Assembly (NCBI RefSeq): GCF_014205795.1
Contig: NZ_JACHCN010000001.1
Location: forward strand, 62,001-126,000
Reading direction: 5' to 3'
Source: Rhodanobacter sp. MP7CTX1
GTDB lineage: Bacteria; Pseudomonadota; Gammaproteobacteria; Xanthomonadales; Rhodanobacteraceae
DNA length: 64,000 nt
The translations under genes were made by a program, and so were the position numbers. Positions 61,202 to 64,000 of this stretch are shown here, piece after piece. Under the pieces are notes generated by a model. That model was given only the letters and a program-made list of their open reading frames with translations. It was not told where the DNA came from and ran no database searches. The first letter of the stretch is position 1. Each line of letters starts with the position of its first letter.

Positions 61202-63622
61202 TCAGGCAAAGAAATAGAGGGACTGCTCCACCAAAGAGAGGTCGAGGTCGCCACACGGGGGAAGTTCGGGAAGTTCGACGGCCACTTCAGCGGGAAGCTG
61301 ATCGGCCAATTCGTTGCGGAAGTCGGTAAGGACTTCGCGGGAATACTGCTCACGGAAGGCAGCTCTCAGCGAGGCCGCCAGTACATCGGTGTCAGCCGCG
61401 TGTGCGGCGTATGAGTCGTGGATCATCGCGAAGTCCGTAATGCCGTTCTCAAGGGCAGTGCAGACAGTGAGCATCAGGTGGGCCGCATCGCAGGAGTGGA
61501 TGAAGTTCGGCGAGATGCCGAGGGCCTGTCTGCGTGAATCAAGTTTTGTTCCTTCTACGCTGCGTGTTATACCCACCCTTCGACCACCGACGTGGGTCTG
61601 AATGACCTGTCCGAGTGTCTCGCGGTACTCCTGCAGAACAGGGAAGCCAGCCGGCGTAGTCCAGTTCACGGGCATGTCGCCCTTCGCTGCGACCTTCGCC
61701 GACACCTTCAGCCAATCCATCGCCACACGCGCGGCGATCACCACCTGACCGATGGCATCCCAAAGGACACCAGCCAGATACGAGGCTTCCTCGTGGGCAT
61801 CCTTGTCGCGGGCATTACCCATCTTCTCCATGAGCTGTCCGCGCATGCCGGCCTTGGTCACACCATAAGGAAGGGTCATCACGGGACGCTTCACGATGTC
61901 GCGGGTGAGCTGGCCGTCCCAGCGGGCGGCCATCGGATCACCACCTTCGGCTTCTCGTCTGACTCGCTCGGCGGCGACCTTCATCACCTGTGTATAGATG
62001 TCGGCGGGTTTCTCCTGGGGGATCAGGTTGGTTGCCTTGCCACCGATGGGATCACGCAGCATGGCGCTGAAGTTCTGCAGGCCATTGCATGAGCCGTCGA
62101 GGGCGATGGGGAGATGCGACACGTACTCGGTGCCCATCATCTTGTAGCCGGCCCACTCGAAGCAGGCGGCCAGGGCCGACCACGGCGAATCGGCTTCCGT
62201 CCAGAAGCGTTGACCGTCCAGCGGGTCGATGGCGGAATCGAGAATCTGCTCCTCGTGATCCTTCACCCACTGGATGCGCTCGGCGAACGGAACCTTGTCC
62301 ACGCCGAACAGGTTGGCGACGTGGATGGCGAGCCAGCGGGCACCGGACGCGCCGAGGGGTTTCCCCTTGGAGAACGTCAGAAGCGCCTTGCCCTGGTCGT
62401 CCGCCTGGGGGTTCAGCGTGCCCGGTATGGGATAGACACGGCCTCTGAAGTCCAGCGAGTGCGGGAAGTAGATGGCCTCCTCGGGTGCGAAGCGGGCCGC
62501 CAGGGCGATCTTCTGCGCTGCCGAGACACGCTGGGAGGTGGAACGGGCGTTCTCCTCATATATGTCAGCGCGCTTGCGCTTCCAGGCTTTGAATGCCTCG
62601 GGCTGCTCTACCTTATATGTGTCCATGTCCAGCGACGGCAGTCCCGGCAGCTCGATCAGGTCGCGGGAGGGTAGGCCGGCGATGCCACCGCCAGCCTCCC
62701 AGGCTTCTTGCATGACCTGGAGAACGGAGGTGTTCACCTTCCAGGGGGTCGCCTGGATCGCGTTGATCGACTGGTACACAGCCGGCATGTCCACGTTGCC
62801 CAGCTCGCGCAGGTAGGACTTGTTGCGGGTACGCACCAGGGGCACGAGACCGCCAGCGTCCGTCAGGTAGCCGCCACCCTTGGAGGACACCCAATCGACC
62901 GGGGGAACCAGCATGGGCATGCGGATCGGGCTGAAGTGCGCGGCTGCATCGTGGGCCTTGTCGAGCCATTCGAGAACCTGCTGGGTGCCACGCAGGAGAA
63001 TGCGTTCACGATCCTTGCCATGCGAGGAGTCATTGAACAGGACGGCAAAGCCCGTGGATTCGATGAACAGCTCGACCATCTTCATGCCGAAGTGAACCCC
63101 GTCGTTGGCGGGGAACGCGAACTGATCCAGCTCGACGCGGCGGGTGGCCGCCTCCATGACGTTGCGGGAGTGACGCTGGGACGTGGACTTCTTCAGGACG
63201 CCCTGGATGTGCTTGTAGAGACCGGGGGAGACCTCGCGGAATCGCGAGTAGTTGATCGAGTCCTCCATTGAGGTGGCGATGGCCTCGGCGACGCGCTGCA
63301 CGCGGGTATCTCTGCTTGAGATAGCGTTCATGCAGTGGCGCACAGTGATGTAGGCAATCTCAGTCGATGGGAACTTCTCGACCCAGCGGACGGCGGTGTG
63401 CTTCTTACCGGGCTTTCCGTTGCGCGCATCGGCCACAAAGGCGTCGATGGCGTCCGACAGGGGAGTGATGCTTTCATTAATGAGGCGACGGCCGGGGCCA
63501 GAGTCAGCCTCGTCCTGGCGTCCGCGTTCCTTTTGGTAGCGGTCGATGCCCAGGGTCAGGGATTCTTCTTCGAGGGCGAGCTGTCTGTCGCGGAGGGACG
63601 GGGTGTGCTGCACGGTATCCAT
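61202..63622 (-). CDS. Single-subunit T7-like RNA polymerase
   Basis: The 806-aa enzyme (T7: 883 aa) has catalytic Asp509 in DGSCNGLQNFSAM (T7 Asp537), Lys578/Tyr586 in DIVKRPVMTLPYGV (T7 Lys631/Tyr639) and Asp736 in MIHDSYAAHA (T7 Asp812). It ends in YFFA, comparable to the essential FAFA foot. It would transcribe all middle and late genes. It is the first gene of the prophage, preceded by a terminator, and nothing in the sequence suggests inactivation. Confidence 0.97.
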   Translation of the reverse strand: MDTVQHTPSLRDRQLALEEESLTLGIDRYQKERGRQDEADSGPGRRLINESITPLSDAIDAFVADARNGKPGKKHTAVRWVEKFPSTEIAYITVRHCMNAISSRDTRVQRVAEAIATSMEDSINYSRFREVSPGLYKHIQGVLKKSTSQRHSRNVMEAATRRVELDQFAFPANDGVHFGMKMVELFIESTGFAVLFNDSSHGKDRERILLRGTQQVLEWLDKAHDAAAHFSPIRMPMLVPPVDWVSSKGGGYLTDAGGLVPLVRTRNKSYLRELGNVDMPAVYQSINAIQATPWKVNTSVLQVMQEAWEAGGGIAGLPSRDLIELPGLPSLDMDTYKVEQPEAFKAWKRKRADIYEENARSTSQRVSAAQKIALAARFAPEEAIYFPHSLDFRGRVYPIPGTLNPQADDQGKALLTFSKGKPLGASGARWLAIHVANLFGVDKVPFAERIQWVKDHEEQILDSAIDPLDGQRFWTEADSPWSALAACFEWAGYKMMGTEYVSHLPIALDGSCNGLQNFSAMLRDPIGGKATNLIPQEKPADIYTQVMKVAAERVRREAEGGDPMAARWDGQLTRDIVKRPVMTLPYGVTKAGMRGQLMEKMGNARDKDAHEEASYLAGVLWDAIGQVVIAARVAMDWLKVSAKVAAKGDMPVNWTTPAGFPVLQEYRETLGQVIQTHVGGRRVGITRSVEGTKLDSRRQALGISPNFIHSCDAAHLMLTVCTALENGITDFAMIHDSYAAHAADTDVLAASLRAAFREQYSREVLTDFRNELADQLPAEVAVELPELPPCGDLDLSLVEQSLYFFA

Positions 63623-63640
63623 GCGGGTCTCCTAGAAACG

Positions 63641-63665
63641 AAAAAGGCCCCGGTGAGGGGGCCTT
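63641..63665 (-). terminator. Intrinsic terminator just upstream of the RNA polymerase start
   Basis: AAGGCCCC / GGGGCCTT (63644-63651 and 63658-63665) form an 8-bp GC-rich stem; on the minus strand it is followed by TTTTT (63645-63641) and then the RBS AGGAG, 9 nt before ATG 63622. Leftward transcripts would stop before the polymerase gene unless the hairpin is overcome. Confidence 0.85.
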
Positions 63666-63713
63666 GGTGGTGAGCTGGATTGGGGGAGGAGTAGGATTGA
63701 GACGCTGGTACAG

Positions 63714-63756
63714 GAGAGACCTAAAGTGCTCTTTAAGAGTCTTTAGGTTCTCTCTC
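63714..63756. promoter_or_regulatory. Nested inverted repeat upstream of RNA polymerase
   Basis: GAGAGACCTAAAG and CTTTAGGTTCTCTC form outer arms around CTCTT-T-AAGAG. CCTAAAG is present on both strands. It may be an operator, an RNA structure or an integrase/packaging site. Just to the right, GTGGCACC is directly repeated at 63793-63800 and 63804-63811 (11-bp period), an arm-site-like pattern. No confident host promoter was found between here and attR. Confidence 0.5.
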
Positions 63757-63921
63757 TTGGATCGTCTCCCCTAGGCTGCGTGTTTTATCCCTGTGGCACC
63801 GCAGTGGCACCCGGAAAAAGGAGCGAAAGGCAGCTAATTGGCAGCGAAAACGGTAGCTGATAAGCTAAGTGGCTGATTGGGGTACTGGTGCATCGGCTTT
63901 AGGTTCTGACGGCTAATCCCC

Positions 63922-63954
63922 GTGCGGGTTCGAGTCCCGCCTCTCGCACCATTC
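63922..63954 (+). repeat. attR
   Basis: This is the displaced 3' end of the host tRNA-Leu: the identical 21-bp core followed by CTCGCACCATTC. To its left, 63898-63908 (TTTAGGTTCTG) also matches the tRNA anticodon arm, but with a diverged variable-arm stretch between, so the phage carries an extended tRNA-like attP. No complete tRNA can fold here. Confidence 0.93.
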
Positions 63955-64000
63955 CCGTGATTTGTTTGTTTTTTGCAGGCGACAGTTGTCGCCATGGCGC

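Larger units (their letters stand above)
22483..63942 (-). mobile_element. T7-like (Autographiviridae-type) prophage integrated in tRNA-Leu
   Basis: About 41.4 kb lies between two copies of a 21-bp tRNA-Leu segment (22483-22503 and 63922-63942). The content and order are those of T7: single-subunit RNA polymerase, SSB, T7-lysozyme-like protein, primase-helicase, family A DNA polymerase, exonuclease (fragment), portal, scaffold, capsid, tail tube A/B, internal virion proteins, fibres, holin, terminases. A tyrosine integrase sits against attL. Almost all genes read leftward. T7-like phages are mostly lytic; temperate members are known but few. Several genes show damage (portal fusion, start-codon loss), so inducibility is doubtful. 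Confidence 0.95.

Noticed and set aside
22483-63942. T7-type promoters (TAATACGACTCACTATA or close T3/SP6/gh-1 forms)
   Set aside because: I looked upstream of the polymerase, capsid, gp11, gp15 and other late genes and saw no match. The promoter of this polymerase must be found by motif search or mapping.
63881-63951. Possible second tRNA at the right end
   Set aside because: Only the T-arm, acceptor 3' strand and part of the anticodon arm are present; no D-arm or 5' acceptor strand pairs. It is attR.

Overview
The window is bacterial chromosome carrying one complete integrated phage. The host genes point to a gammaproteobacterium of the order Xanthomonadales, most like the Rhodanobacteraceae (Rhodanobacter/Dyella type). 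This rests on the gene content and order (pyrG-kdsA-eno-ftsB-ispD-ispF-truD, surE-pcm-yqaA-nlpD, yhbY-rlmE-ftsH), a Xcc1710-like Mth938 protein, high GC, and GTAGGAGCGC / GTGGGAGCGAC palindromic intergenic repeats. The genus is inference.

Positions 1-22,482 are ordinary core chromosome. It holds the end of a secreted SH3 protein, a haem-oxygenase-fold enzyme, a membrane PAS-PAS-GGDEF-EAL protein, an aminopeptidase P, a long co-directional housekeeping run (CTP synthase, KDO-8-P synthase, enolase, FtsB, IspD, IspF, TruD, a DJ-1 family protein), SurE-Pcm-YqaA-NlpD, YhbY, RlmE and FtsH, and then a cluster of six tRNA genes (Arg-ACG, Pro-TGG, Arg-TCT, His-GTG, Lys-CTT, Leu-TAG). The last one, tRNA-Leu(TAG), is the integration site.

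Positions 22,483-63,942 (about 41.4 kb) are a T7-like (Autographiviridae-type) prophage bounded by a 21-bp tRNA repeat. Nearly all its genes read leftward in T7 order. From the right end come a single-subunit RNA polymerase, small early/middle genes, SSB, a RusA resolvase, a T7-lysozyme-like protein, primase-helicase, DNA polymerase, an HNH nuclease, spanins, portal, scaffold, capsid, a terminator, tail tube A and B, internal virion proteins, tail fibres, holin, small and large terminase, and endolysin. A lysogeny/accessory arm (wHTH regulator, membrane protein, tyrosine integrase) follows next to attL. Five accessory genes and one broken gene read the opposite way, towards the right.

Most T7-like phages are strictly lytic, so how this one stays silent is the main question. 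The sequence offers several candidate parts: an intrinsic terminator directly before the ribosome-binding site of the RNA polymerase gene, the same arrangement before the integrase gene, a MarR-like wHTH protein, a T7-lysozyme homologue that has lost its amidase residues but could still act on RNA polymerase, and a repeated CTTGACACA element at five intergenic or edge sites. There are also signs of decay. The first third of a 5'-3' exonuclease is fused in frame to a portal lacking its N-terminus, the endolysin and second tail fibre have no usable start codon where one is expected, and a DUF72 gene is internally deleted. The prophage may therefore be defective for virion production while its regulatory layer is still readable.
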